Assembly (NCBI GenBank): GCA_944324075.1
Contig: CALUUZ010000013.1
Location: 1-64,000, forward strand
Length of the DNA stretch: 64,000 bases
DNA from: Candidatus Mailhella excrementigallinarum
Lineage (GTDB): Bacteria; Desulfobacterota; Desulfovibrionia; Desulfovibrionales; Desulfovibrionaceae
Direction: 5' to 3'
This document shows, in pieces, positions 18,671 to 27,412 of the stretch (position 1 is its first letter; the number at the start of each line of letters is the position of its first letter). A program made the position numbers and the translations under genes. A model generated the notes under the pieces. The model did not search any database. It was not told where the DNA came from and saw only the letters and a list, made by a program, of their open reading frames with translations.

Positions 18671-20353
18671 TCAGTTCAGGACCCGCATTGCGCGCCAGCG
18701 GAAGCTGGCCTGATTATCTTTGCGGCTGTAAACAAGGAACTTGTTCATAGCGGGGTTTTCTTCGGCATGGTCAACACGCCTGAAAGGATCATAGCGGTTA
18801 AGGCGGGTTTCCCGGCGTTCCCTTGAGCAGAGAAGGGCGGCTTCAGCGATATCCATGAGATTGAATGCCTCCAGACAGCGTCCCAGTTCGTGCTGCCCGG
18901 CGGCGCACAAGGTCTGTTCTGCCCGGCGGCGCACGCGCAGAAGCTGCTCGTATCCGGCGTTCAGCAGATTTTCATATTTCGTTTCACAGCAGTAGGTTCC
19001 CATAATATCCTGGCAGGCCCCGGTTGCTTCCTGCCAGCGTGCGCCCTGGGTACGCAGACGCATGCGCTGGAGACGATCAATGTGCCAGGCAATGGTCTCG
19101 CTGCACGATTTCATATCGGCAAAGACATTTTCCCTGGCGGAGTGAACGGCGCTTTCCCCCGCTATTTTTCCGAAGACGTAGGCGCTGGGAGAGGCGGAAC
19201 GCTTCATGTTGCCGATGACCTCTCCCCCCGCCGCGAACAGTCCGGGGACATTTGTCGCGCATTTTGTGTCTGGGGCAAATCCGCCGGTGATCTCCGGTTC
19301 ATATGAGGAGAATTCAATGCGTGTGCGGCGCGGGTCCAGCCCGCAGTCATGAAGCTGCTGCAGAAGAACCTGGTTGCCTTCATTGGAGAGCGCCCAGCAC
19401 ATGTAGTCGAAGTCTTCCCTTGATGTGTTCAGGCAGCTCATGTACAGGGGGCCGCGTCCGTCTCTCCAGGCTTTTGTCACGTCGTCGTAAGACTCCACCG
19501 TGGCATCAATCTGAGTTCGGGAACTTGCGTTCCTGTTCCCCGAAAGGGGGTTGCCCGCGGCGTCTTCCACTACGCCTATCCATGTTCCCCGGCCGGCTTT
19601 GCACAGGTTGTGCAGACCCGCCCAGCGGGTGAAGAATTCCAGACGTACCATTTCTGCGCCGGCCCGGATGCCCATGGCAATGCCGTCTCCTGTACCGAAG
19701 GGCAGACGCTGTCTGTTGAAGTCCAGGCAGGTGGCCGGCGGAAATATGCGCGATATGCCGCCTGATGCCATGACCACGGCTCTGGAGGAGAAAATGTAGA
19801 TAATCGGTTCGCGCAGTCCCATTCCCAGAGCGCCGACCACGCGTCCGTTCTGTTTCAGAAGATCGATGATCATGACCCGGTTGAGAATGTCCGTTCCGAC
19901 TTCCCTGGCTTTTTGTTCAAACAGGACTTTCTGATCCCTGCCTGCCCAGTGCATGAAACTGGGAACTCTGTGAATTTTTTTGACAAAGTTGTATTTTCCG
20001 TTCGTTTTGAACGGAAAACCCCAGGTTTCCAGTTCCTTGATGCGGTCACCGATATTTTCGGCAATGGTCATGATCATATCATGATCCTGCATGGGACCGA
20101 GTCTGGCAAGATGATCCTCAAGAAGCTGACGCGGGGTGAAACCCTGCGGATCATGTGCCTCGGGAAAATAGCACCAGGTATGATCGACACCCGAACAGGC
20201 ATTTCCGCTTCGGCGCACATGAGACTTTTCAACAAGAAGCGCGGAGGCTCCCAGTTCTCTTGCCCGTATGGCTGCCGAACATCCGGCGAGCCCTCCGCCG
20301 ATGACGAGAACATCCGCCTGCATGTGTCTGATGTGAAACAATGAATTTTTCAT
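18671..20353 (-). CDS. FAD-dependent reductase/dehydrogenase subunit (FrdA/AprA-like)
   Basis: A 560-residue flavoprotein of the fumarate reductase / adenylylsulfate reductase alpha family. The FAD-binding motif VIGGGLAGCSAAIRARELGA starts at residue 17, EKSHVRRSGNACSG is at about 42-56, and the FAD-contact GLFAAGGEVIG is near 385. There is no twin-arginine or Sec signal, so it is cytoplasmic. It lies 42 bases after the SLC13 transporter gene and upstream of the Fe-S protein gene, with AAGGAG before its ATG. It probably oxidises or reduces the anion brought in by the transporter; the substrate is not known. True AprA (usually with aprB) is less likely because the expected small Fe-S partner is absent. 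Confidence 0.8.
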   Translation of the reverse strand: MKNSLFHIRHMQADVLVIGGGLAGCSAAIRARELGASALLVEKSHVRRSGNACSGVDHTWCYFPEAHDPQGFTPRQLLEDHLARLGPMQDHDMIMTIAENIGDRIKELETWGFPFKTNGKYNFVKKIHRVPSFMHWAGRDQKVLFEQKAREVGTDILNRVMIIDLLKQNGRVVGALGMGLREPIIYIFSSRAVVMASGGISRIFPPATCLDFNRQRLPFGTGDGIAMGIRAGAEMVRLEFFTRWAGLHNLCKAGRGTWIGVVEDAAGNPLSGNRNASSRTQIDATVESYDDVTKAWRDGRGPLYMSCLNTSREDFDYMCWALSNEGNQVLLQQLHDCGLDPRRTRIEFSSYEPEITGGFAPDTKCATNVPGLFAAGGEVIGNMKRSASPSAYVFGKIAGESAVHSARENVFADMKSCSETIAWHIDRLQRMRLRTQGARWQEATGACQDIMGTYCCETKYENLLNAGYEQLLRVRRRAEQTLCAAGQHELGRCLEAFNLMDIAEAALLCSRERRETRLNRYDPFRRVDHAEENPAMNKFLVYSRKDNQASFRWRAMRVLN

Positions 20354-20395
20354 GATGACAGCTCCTTGGTTTGAGTAAGATGAATGGAGATGAAC

Positions 20396-21895
20396 TCAGA
20401 CGCCGCTCCATGCGGGGAGCAGCGCAGGACCGAGAAAGCAGCAGACCAGAAAGCCGAGAATGGATATGCACAGCGATGTCAGCAGGCCGGTCAGGATGAA
20501 ATCGTTCGGCCTCAGATATTCTCCTGCCCCCATCATGGCCGCGGCGACGGTAACCGAGGAGAAGGGAAACATTGTTGCGACATTGCAGGCGAACCCGACG
20601 GAAAGGCAGGCTGCGACGGGATGGAATCCATAGGAAAGCGCCAGACTTGCCATTATGGGCAAAACCAGAGCGGCCAGAGCGAGGTTGGTGACTATCTGGG
20701 AGGCGAGCCCGGTAAGGACGACGAATATGAACCAGACCCATGCTCCGGACAGATCTCCCGCCATTTTCTGGATGTGATCAGCGGCCCATTTGTCCAGTCC
20801 GCCCTGGAGCAGAACGTCTCCGAATGTGATGGTGCCGATCTGGATGATCAGAAATGCCCATCCGATATGTTTGGCGGCCTGCTCCCAGTTCATGGCGAAA
20901 ACAATTCTGCCGGATTCCCCGTCTTTGCGCAGGGGAATGAGAAATGCGGCGGCTCCCATGAATACGGCGACCACCGGCGCGGTGAGTATCCTGCTTCCGG
21001 CTTCCCATCCGGCCAGCCTGGCCAGCTGCGGGCCGAAACACCAGAGCAGCAGCGCGACGCCCATGACTGCCATGGCGATATGTTCATATCTTGTAACCGG
21101 ACCCAGCTCGCGCAGTTTGCTCTTGAGGTATTCTTCCGGAACGGGCAGGCGGCGTTCCTCCCCCCTGAGGGGAAGAACAAGGCCGCAAATAAAGAAAATG
21201 AGAACAAGACCGGCCAGCACCAGAGGGATGCCCAGAGCCGACCATTCCCAGAAAGAGATATCGTAGTGCAGGGTCGTCGCGATAAGCGCAATGACGATCA
21301 TGTTCGGCGCGCCTCCCAGCGGGGTGGCCGCACCTCCGACAGCCGGGGCAATGGCTGAGAACACGCAGAGCGCCCGCATGAGATTGGAACGTGGAGCCAG
21401 TTTGCAGGCCCGGCCTATGGTCACGGCAATGGAAACAAACAGAATGGCCAGGGGGACGTTCGGGGCAATGGCCGACATAATGCCCACTCCCATGATGAAA
21501 ACGAACAGAAGACGGGCGGAACTCCCCTTGACGATGGGCAGATTGAAGCACCAGTAGGCATAACGCTCTATAAAGTTGCTTTCTTTCCATAAGCCCACAA
21601 TGATGGTGGCTCCGAATACCAGCATCATGGGCGGTGTGCCGAGCGCAGCGAAGACCTTGGCGGGAGGAAGGACGCCCAGAAGGCCGAAAATGGGAATGCT
21701 CATGATTGATGTGACGGGCATGGAAAAGACCTCCGTTACCCACCAGATCATCAGCCATACGCATCCGGCAAGACAGGCCATGCCTTCCGGAGCCATTCCC
21801 GCCGCAGGCGGCAGATCCTTGATGAGAAAACACGCCAACGGGCCGAGGACAAAGCAGAGCATCTGCTTTTGCAGAGGAGAAAGTCTTGGGGGCAT
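20396..21895 (-). CDS. SLC13/DASS-family anion:sodium symporter
   Basis: A 499-residue membrane protein with about 11-12 hydrophobic helices. Family features include the SNFIERY segment, the internal PLGGAPN motif and the C-terminal SQIVTNLALAALVLPI, which fits the SxxTN sodium-site signature. DASS members import dicarboxylates, tricarboxylates or sulfate. First gene of a three-gene minus-strand operon with a flavoprotein and an Fe-S protein, divergent from a Crp/Fnr-type regulator. The context suggests a dicarboxylate or organic acid used as electron acceptor or donor rather than sulfate, but this is inference. Confidence 0.88.
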   Translation of the reverse strand: MPPRLSPLQKQMLCFVLGPLACFLIKDLPPAAGMAPEGMACLAGCVWLMIWWVTEVFSMPVTSIMSIPIFGLLGVLPPAKVFAALGTPPMMLVFGATIIVGLWKESNFIERYAYWCFNLPIVKGSSARLLFVFIMGVGIMSAIAPNVPLAILFVSIAVTIGRACKLAPRSNLMRALCVFSAIAPAVGGAATPLGGAPNMIVIALIATTLHYDISFWEWSALGIPLVLAGLVLIFFICGLVLPLRGEERRLPVPEEYLKSKLRELGPVTRYEHIAMAVMGVALLLWCFGPQLARLAGWEAGSRILTAPVVAVFMGAAAFLIPLRKDGESGRIVFAMNWEQAAKHIGWAFLIIQIGTITFGDVLLQGGLDKWAADHIQKMAGDLSGAWVWFIFVVLTGLASQIVTNLALAALVLPIMASLALSYGFHPVAACLSVGFACNVATMFPFSSVTVAAAMMGAGEYLRPNDFILTGLLTSLCISILGFLVCCFLGPALLPAWSGV

Positions 21896-22110
21896 GAGCA
21901 GAACCTCGCGAGTACACCGGTACTCTGGATTACCGCCTCAGGAATCAGCGGATGTGTGGCATGGCTCTCCATGTTGCAGCGGTGCCGGCAATACGCTGGG
22001 CTCGTTCGGGAGAGAACTTTTCGAGGAGCCTGATTGTGAATATAAAGATAATATGGAGACGCTTCTGTCACTCTGATTACAGAACGTGTATTTAAGAAGA
22101 GATTTTTTTG

Positions 22111-22139
22111 TTGTATAACATATTTATTTTATTGTATAA
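22111..22139 (+). promoter_or_regulatory. TTGTATAA direct repeat, 21 bp apart; possible promoter or operator
   Basis: Two exact copies of TTGTATAA begin at 22111 and 22132, two helical turns apart. TTGTAT (22111-22116) and GTATAA (22134-22139) also have the 17-base spacing of a -35/-10 pair. Either reading places control of the Crp-type gene and/or the transporter operon here. Confidence 0.35.
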
Positions 22140-22160
22140 ATTTTTATCCCTTTCAAGGAA

Positions 22161-22177
22161 ATGAAATTTTATTTCAT
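22161..22177. promoter_or_regulatory. Perfect inverted repeat, candidate regulator site
   Basis: ATGAAAT and ATTTCAT flank a TTT spacer, forming a perfect 7-bp inverted repeat in the divergent region. Size and symmetry suit a dimeric Crp/Fnr-family protein, and the neighbouring gene encodes one; the sequence differs from the Crp and Fnr consensus sites. Confidence 0.4.
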
Positions 22178-22332
22178 ATTTTTGAAAAATATTCACATCG
22201 GGAATTTTCAGAGCGGTATTGCGCGGAATACACAAATATTATAGCAGAGTGTCATTATATCGGGAAAAATATGCCAAGTATTCTTCTTCATCGCGCCTGA
22301 TCAGTATCTTTTCTGAAATTTCAGGAGGGGAC

Positions 22333-22971
22333 ATGCCGGATACATTTCGTTTTTCCTACTATATCACTTCGGATTCTCCCACATGTCCGGAAATCTGGAA
22401 ACTGGGAGAAAGGATGACGCTGATGCCGGGAGCGCAGCTTTCCAATATAGGTGAGAAATTAAGTCGTCTTTATTATATAGTGAAAGGAGAATTGGCTCTC
22501 AGTGTTATTTCCGCTGATGGCAGAGAGCGGATCTGCATGTTCATCCGCAATAACATGTTTTATGGCGAAGCTCACCTTTACAGGGAGTTTCCTACTCTGT
22601 TTCGTGTTTTTGCCACCACTGAAACAGTACTGTTATTTTTTTCACTACGTCGTGCCAGAGCTTTGATTGACAGCAATCCGGCATTCCGTATTGCGCTGCT
22701 GAACGGGCAGAGTCAGAAAATATCCAGCATGACAGGTGAACTTGTATCCCTTGTGATACATACACCAGAAGAACGTGTTCTGAATTGTCTGCGCGATATG
22801 GCGGAAAATACTCCGGTCCGGCACGGGGGACGCGAAGTTCAGATTTCCCAGCAGGATATCGCCCGCATACTTGGGTTACATCGCATCACAGTCAATAAGG
22901 CGTTGGCTTCACTGAAAGAACAGGGACATATTCTCTATGGACGCGGCAGAGTAATGCTGCTGGATCAATAA
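22333..22971 (+). CDS. Crp/Fnr-family transcription regulator
   Basis: A 212-residue regulator from the ATG at 22333, preceded by GGAGGGG; the longer open frame upstream lacks such a site. It has an N-terminal cyclic-nucleotide-binding-like beta-barrel (about 25-120) and a C-terminal winged helix with recognition helix IARILGLHRITVNKALASL (about 170-190). No Fnr-type Cys cluster is seen, so it is not a direct [4Fe-4S] oxygen sensor. Divergent to the SLC13-flavoprotein-Fe-S operon across a repeat-bearing region, it is the likely local regulator of that operon. Confidence 0.85.
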   Translation: MPDTFRFSYYITSDSPTCPEIWKLGERMTLMPGAQLSNIGEKLSRLYYIVKGELALSVISADGRERICMFIRNNMFYGEAHLYREFPTLFRVFATTETVLLFFSLRRARALIDSNPAFRIALLNGQSQKISSMTGELVSLVIHTPEERVLNCLRDMAENTPVRHGGREVQISQQDIARILGLHRITVNKALASLKEQGHILYGRGRVMLLDQ

Positions 22972-23039
22972 CACCACCGGAAACCAGCGTGGAGAATCGG
23001 CACTGGCAAGAGAATATTTTCAGGAGGACACATCTTATC

Positions 23040-23163
23040 AGAGCATTTTCGAATCGAAAAAGCTCCCGGAGTCGAGTGAAGCGAGACTCCGGCGTCAGGC
23101 GTGAAACCTGCGGGCCGGAACATGGAGTCCCGGCTGGTAGGCTTTCAAATGCAAAACGCTCTA
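23040..23163 (+). repeat. R1 dispersed element, short form
   Basis: AGAGCATTTTCGAATCGAAA forms the left hairpin, then GAGTCGAGTGAAGCGAGACT, the right module GGCGTGAAACCTGCGGGCCG, and the end GCAAAACGCTCTAA. Ends AGAGCATTTT and AAAACGCTCT are inverted repeats with one mismatch. It lies between the convergent Crp-type and SDR genes. Confidence 0.8.
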
Positions 23164-23250
23164 AGCTGCTGGCTCCGCAATTTCGGAGAGCGGCAGAAGA
23201 ATGGAGTCGAGGTGGGGGAAATATCGACGGAGCTTTCCCCCATCGCTGCG

Positions 23251-24012
23251 CTAGATTGTGTATGCGCCGTCCACCACCCACATGGCGCCGTCTACAAACG
23301 ATGCTTCATCACTGACCATGAGTAGAGCGACATTGGCGATTTCCTCCGGTTTCCCGAATCGTTTCATGGGCTGAAGGGCCATGAAGCTCTGCAGTCCAAT
23401 GGTTTCGTCACCTGTATCCCGCGCGCCGTCATGCAGTCCGGGAGTATCCACCGTGCCGGGAGCAATGGAATTGACCCGGATTCCATAAGGCAGCAGTGCA
23501 ATGGCTGCGGCTCTTGTCATGGATGCGATGGCGCCCTTGGAAGCATGGTAGGCGAAGTAGCCCGGTGAGCCCACAATGGCGAAGGATGAGGCAAAATTCA
23601 GAATAGCTCCGCCGCGCCCCTGTTCAATCATGATTTTTGCCGCCTCGCGCATAAAGATGAAGGAGCCTGTCACATTGGCAGCCATGACGTTTGAGAATTC
23701 CTCGGTCGTGGTTTCCAAGAGGGGCTTGTTGAGTTGCCAGGCTGCGTCGTTGACGAGAATATCCACGGCTCCGAAATGCTCCCGCGCAGAGGAAAGCACG
23801 GCAAGGACATCTTCTTCCCTGCTGACGTCGCAGTACTTGAACAGAGCACGGCCTCCGCTTTGCAGAATTTCACCGGCTGTCGACATTCCATGTTCCCTGT
23901 CCCGATCGGCGATGACAATACCGGCCCCCTCACGGGCAAAGCGCAGAGCCATGGCGCGTCCTATACCGTTGGCAGCCCCGGTGATGACGGCAGTTTTTTT
24001 CTGCAATCTCAT
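23251..24012 (-). CDS. Short-chain dehydrogenase/reductase (SDR)
   Basis: NAD(P)-dependent oxidoreductase of 253 residues, starting at the ATG at 24010-24012 with GAGG upstream; the longer frame lacks a good site. It has the cofactor motif TGAANGIG (11-18), NDAA at about 88-91 (usually NNAG), a catalytic Ser near 142-143, and Y155-x3-K159. The C-terminus FVDGAMWVVDGAYTI is typical of classical SDRs. The substrate is not predictable. It is convergent with the Crp-type gene and does not appear to be in an operon. Confidence 0.85.
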   Translation of the reverse strand: MRLQKKTAVITGAANGIGRAMALRFAREGAGIVIADRDREHGMSTAGEILQSGGRALFKYCDVSREEDVLAVLSSAREHFGAVDILVNDAAWQLNKPLLETTTEEFSNVMAANVTGSFIFMREAAKIMIEQGRGGAILNFASSFAIVGSPGYFAYHASKGAIASMTRAAAIALLPYGIRVNSIAPGTVDTPGLHDGARDTGDETIGLQSFMALQPMKRFGKPEEIANVALLMVSDEASFVDGAMWVVDGAYTI

Positions 24013-24149
24013 GAATACCTCACTTTTTATGAACTTGTTGAAGTTTGCGGTTGATAGCGTATCAACTTTAATACAGCTTTTTATTGACTTTTGTGGAGAG
24101 AAAGAATTGTTGTATGGCTTAACTGAAACATTTCCGTATGTTATGGAAG

Positions 24150-24255
24150 CATTTTTGAAGTCGGAATGTTCTCTTCGCAAAGCGCATTGCATTGACGGCC
24201 ATGGAAGTCCGACACCTCCCGTATTCCACATCGGGTTCAGACGTGCCCAGATTTT
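24150..24255 (+). repeat. Degenerate R1-like sequence
   Basis: CTTCGCAAAGCGCATTGCAT followed by TGACGGCCATGG matches the middle module of R1 (compare CCGTAAAGCGCTTTGCGTTG near 16045). Left and right ends are poorly conserved. It fills the gap between the SDR and hydrolase-like genes. Confidence 0.4.
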
Positions 24256-25622
24256 TATTTGCGAGGCATCTGGGGGGCGGCGAGTGCGGCGTCCTGTTGG
24301 ACGGGTGGGGAGCCTCCGGGAGCAAGAGTCTTGTCAAGAAAGGCGAGCAATGCTGAAACAAGCGCGTTTTCCTGTCTCAGATGTTTTTCGGGTTCGGAAT
24401 TGGAGCAGAAGTCCGGCAGGCTGGCGGCAAGTTCGGGCGGGCAAAGTGCCATGAGAGAAAGGCTGTCCGCACCGGAAAGAATGGCGCTTTCCACCCTGGT
24501 GTTCACAAGTCCGGCACTCAGCATGGCGGATTGCGTATCTGGCTTGTTCAGACGATCTTCCGGCGTACCGATAAGCAGTACAGGAATATGTATGTTTGCA
24601 AGGGAGTCGGTGTCAAAGAGCATGGCATAGCCTGGAGCGACCAGAATCAGAGCCTTGAGCCTTTCGTCGTGGATGCGTTCACGCGGCGGGAGGGGGGGGA
24701 GAGGCGGAAGAAAGGCCGGCGGCAGGGGAATACCCAGCATTTTTTTTCGATATTGCGAGCTGAGCCGTTTGTGCCTTTTTTCCATGGCGGAGTTGAGTCG
24801 GGAAAGTTCGGCCTCACGCGCAAGCAGTGCAGAGCGGCGACGGTCAGCCGCATCTTTCCTGGCCTGTGCGCGATAACGCATGAATTCCGTCAGGGCATCC
24901 ATACGTTCGGCAATGTGAGGAACGCAGTATGGATCTTGCTTCCCCAGTTTTTCCAGAGTGGGACAGAAATTTTTCCATTCGTCAGGGGTCAGTGCCGCTC
25001 CTGCGCTGAGCAGGCCGGCACTGCCGCCGCTGCCGAAACCAACCAGAGCTATCCTGGACGCGTCAATCAGCGGGCCGATATTCGGATCTCCCAGGACAAG
25101 ATCAAGAGTATTGCGCAACTGACGGCTGCGCTGGGTCAACTGTACATCGGAAAACAGCAGGCTCATGTCGTCCGCATTGTCGCCGTCATGCTGGGGAGCG
25201 GCGACAATGTAACCCTGCCCGACAAGACGTTCGGCAAGGTGATGATAGGAAAAGCGTGTTCCTGCGGAATCGTGGGACAATATGATCAGAGGATATGTTC
25301 CGGGGATGGGTCGGGCATTGCGCGCTGCGTAAAATTCCTGCCCTCCGGTGCTGATTTTTCCCGGTTCAGCGCGGGTGGGATACCAGACAGCCACATCCAG
25401 ACGGATTTGTTCAGCCGGAATCCAGTCCACCAGAGAACGGTAGGCCGGGTGTATCGGCGGGCTGTTCATAAAGTCGAAAAGTCCCGCCCGGGCCTCTGTT
25501 TTCAGAAAAAACGGAATCAGCAGACCGAGAACAATCCAGAGGAAAAAGGAGCGCTTCCTCCCCTTTTCCCTGGGGACGAAAGGGGAAAAGGGAAAGGAAC
25601 CTGCAGCGGGAGCGGATATCAT
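24255..25622 (-). CDS. Dienelactone-hydrolase-like protein, probably catalytically dead
   Basis: A 455-residue exported or anchored protein: a hydrophobic segment at about 24-42, then an alpha/beta-hydrolase fold similar to predicted dienelactone hydrolases (SHDSAGTRFSYHHLAERL, VAAPQHDGDNADD). The nucleophile elbow, normally GHSxGG, reads GFGSGG at 195-200, so the Ser position is Gly197. The usual catalytic His in a GHFSF-like motif is Ser387 (GADSLSLM). A charged helical insertion lies at about 240-295, followed by a Pro-rich loop (300-313). It starts 9 bases after mazG, so they are co-transcribed. An alternative is that Ser198 serves as a shifted nucleophile. Confidence 0.7.
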   Translation of the reverse strand: MISAPAAGSFPFSPFVPREKGRKRSFFLWIVLGLLIPFFLKTEARAGLFDFMNSPPIHPAYRSLVDWIPAEQIRLDVAVWYPTRAEPGKISTGGQEFYAARNARPIPGTYPLIILSHDSAGTRFSYHHLAERLVGQGYIVAAPQHDGDNADDMSLLFSDVQLTQRSRQLRNTLDLVLGDPNIGPLIDASRIALVGFGSGGSAGLLSAGAALTPDEWKNFCPTLEKLGKQDPYCVPHIAERMDALTEFMRYRAQARKDAADRRRSALLAREAELSRLNSAMEKRHKRLSSQYRKKMLGIPLPPAFLPPLPPLPPRERIHDERLKALILVAPGYAMLFDTDSLANIHIPVLLIGTPEDRLNKPDTQSAMLSAGLVNTRVESAILSGADSLSLMALCPPELAASLPDFCSNSEPEKHLRQENALVSALLAFLDKTLAPGGSPPVQQDAALAAPQMPRK

Positions 25623-25631
25623 GCCCGTGGC

Positions 25632-26513
25632 TTATTTCCCGGATTCGCCGGAAACTGCGGACGGGCTGACAAACGGAACGTGGTGCTCGCCTGATGAGCC
25701 GGAGGAGGTTTCCTGCTCCTTGACTTCATTCCAGAGTTCATCTTTGGCATCCAGATCAAGAGCGGCAAAGTCCCTTCCCCGCTCTTTTGCCAGTTTTTCC
25801 ATGGCCTCGAAACGGCGCCGGAAACGGTTGTCGGCCATATCAAGGGCATGAGCGGCCTTGATCCCCATGCGTCTGCCCAGTTCGACCAGCGAAAAAAGCA
25901 TGTCGCCGAGTTCATGTTCCTTGGCCGTTTCATCTCCGGATGCCCTGGCATCCAGCAATTCCAGCCATTCCGACTCGATCTGGCGCTCCACGTCCTCTTC
26001 TTCGTCCCAGGTAAAGCCTGCCTGAGCCGCCTTGCTGTGCAGACGGTAGGCCTTGGTCAGCGGAGGCAGGCCGGCAGGTACGGAGGAGAGAAGCCCGCCG
26101 TCCCTTTCTCCCGCTTCCGCTTTTTCCGCCTTTTTGATTTCCGCCCAGGCCCTCGCAAATTCGGCCTGGCTGGCAAAGTGAGCATCTCCGAATACATGGG
26201 GATGACGGCGCGTCATCTTGTCCGCGCCTGCATTCAGGGCGTCGGCCAGTGAAAAACTTCCGGCGTCGGCAAAGCGCCGGGCGGTGATGATGAGCAGGAA
26301 GAGCAGATCTCCCATTTCGTCACAGGCATGTCCGGGTTTGCCGGAGCGTATGGCGTCCACAAGTTCATGGCATTCTTCAATGATATATTCGCAAAGGGAA
26401 ACGGGAGTTTGCGCCCTGTCCCAGGGGCATCCGCCTTCCGGATCGAGAAGCTTGTCCACCACACTCTGAATGTGTTCCAGTGCCCGCTGTTCCTTGTTTG
26501 CATCTGTATTCAT
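25632..26513 (-). CDS. mazG: MazG nucleoside triphosphate pyrophosphohydrolase
   Basis: House-cleaning enzyme that hydrolyses NTPs/dNTPs to monophosphates and pyrophosphate. The ATG at 26511-26513 (293 residues) has GGAG 5 bases upstream; a GTG two codons earlier is less likely. Both MazG domains are present: the N-terminal one with GGCPWDRAQT and EECHELVDAI plus DEMGDLLF, and the C-terminal one with EEDVERQIESEWLELLDA and HELGDMLFSLVELGRRMGI. Slightly longer than the ~263-residue E. coli protein because of a C-terminal tail. Confidence 0.92.
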   Translation of the reverse strand: MNTDANKEQRALEHIQSVVDKLLDPEGGCPWDRAQTPVSLCEYIIEECHELVDAIRSGKPGHACDEMGDLLFLLIITARRFADAGSFSLADALNAGADKMTRRHPHVFGDAHFASQAEFARAWAEIKKAEKAEAGERDGGLLSSVPAGLPPLTKAYRLHSKAAQAGFTWDEEEDVERQIESEWLELLDARASGDETAKEHELGDMLFSLVELGRRMGIKAAHALDMADNRFRRRFEAMEKLAKERGRDFAALDLDAKDELWNEVKEQETSSGSSGEHHVPFVSPSAVSGESGK

Positions 26514-26772
26514 GTTCACTCCGTTTATGGCAAATGGGCTTTTGCAGTATCTGTTGCGATTTTCCCGTCATGCCCGCGTCGTCGCGTTTTCTCCGGCTGC
26601 AGCGACACCGGACAGAGTGGAAGTACGGCGAATTCTCGCTCCGCCTGCCTCCTGGAGCAGGTTCAAGGTCAAATTGCTCTGGGAATCTGATCCCGAATCC
26701 AGGAATTGGACAAAACTGCAGACTGCGCGGCGAAATATGGCGTCTGGCCGGAACTGCCCTGCCGAATACTCC
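26514..26772. other. Gap between cvpA and mazG
   Basis: About 260 bases with no supported gene. A stem CTGCCCTG/CAGGGCAG at about 26755-26783 spans the cvpA stop codon but has no T run. The mazG promoter probably lies here. Confidence 0.35.
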
Positions 26773-27249
26773 TCAGGGCAGAGTTATGTTCAGATTGAGG
26801 GAACCGGCCACCCAGCGCACGAATTCAAAAAGAGGAGGGATGACCTGGGATGTCTTGACAAACTCGTGCTCCGGCGCAATCCACAGGATGACATACGCCA
26901 GAGCGGAGGCGATGATGGCGCCTTTTATCGCTCCTATGCCGAGTCCCAGGAGATGATCGAGCCATCCGGCGCAGGCGATATGGAGAATTTTCTGTACCAG
27001 ACGGGCCAACAGGCCGATAATGACCATTCCGCCCAGCAGCAGGCCGACCCACGCTGCCACAGGTGCGCCCCGTCCCAGCATGGGTTCCATGAACTCCGAG
27101 CATTGAGGGGCGAACATGCGGGCCAGAACAAGCCCGACGAGCAACCCCACCAGTCCCGCGACTTCTCCCACAAAGCCGCGCAGCAGGCCCCTCAGGGAGA
27201 AAATGCCTGCAACGGTCAGCAGGGCGATATCCACATAGTTAAGCGGCAT
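26773..27249 (-). CDS. CvpA-family membrane protein
   Basis: A 158-residue inner-membrane protein with about four hydrophobic helices and the family start MPLNYVDIALLTVAGIFSLR, GLLRGFVGEVAGL, and the later LGLGIGAIKGAIIASALAYV. CvpA proteins are linked to colicin V production and to bile-salt and envelope stress tolerance; the biochemical role is unclear. It lies downstream of the qrc operon terminator and upstream of mazG, all on the minus strand. Confidence 0.85.
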   Translation of the reverse strand: MPLNYVDIALLTVAGIFSLRGLLRGFVGEVAGLVGLLVGLVLARMFAPQCSEFMEPMLGRGAPVAAWVGLLLGGMVIIGLLARLVQKILHIACAGWLDHLLGLGIGAIKGAIIASALAYVILWIAPEHEFVKTSQVIPPLFEFVRWVAGSLNLNITLP

Positions 27250-27331
27250 GAATAAGATCCTGTATTGGAGAAATGTATCTGGTGATAAGTAACGGAACAG
27301 CGGCGTTCTGTAAATGTTTCCCGAGATGGAA

Positions 27332-27371
27332 AACGCGAAAGCCCGGCAGGTGTCGGCCGGGCTTTCGCGTT
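27332..27371 (-). terminator. Terminator of the qrc operon
   Basis: A perfect 16-bp stem (27332-27347 with 27356-27371) with an 8-base loop. On the minus strand it ends in GCGTTTTCC, giving a short U tract, 42 bases after the qrcD stop codon. Confidence 0.75.
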
Positions 27372-27412
27372 GAGTGGTCTTCAGAGGCGAACAGCTCTGA
27401 TGCCGGAAGCGG

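Larger units (their letters stand above)
21896..22332. other. AT-rich divergent control region
   Basis: About 440 bases between the transporter operon and the Crp/Fnr-type gene. The stretch 22080-22220 is strongly AT-rich. It holds a TTGTATAA direct repeat (22111-22118 and 22132-22139, 21 bases apart) and an inverted repeat at 22161-22177. No gene is seen. Confidence 0.6.

Noticed and set aside
18671..20353. Identification of the flavoprotein as adenylylsulfate reductase alpha (aprA)
   Set aside because: The expected aprB and QmoABC neighbours are absent, and it is paired with a transporter and a GltD-ferredoxin-like protein; only family-level similarity can be claimed.
26637..26720. Possible tRNA or SRP-like RNA between cvpA and mazG
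   Set aside because: A GGTTCAAGGTC-like stretch was noted, but no acceptor or anticodon stems pair and no SRP motif is present on either strand.
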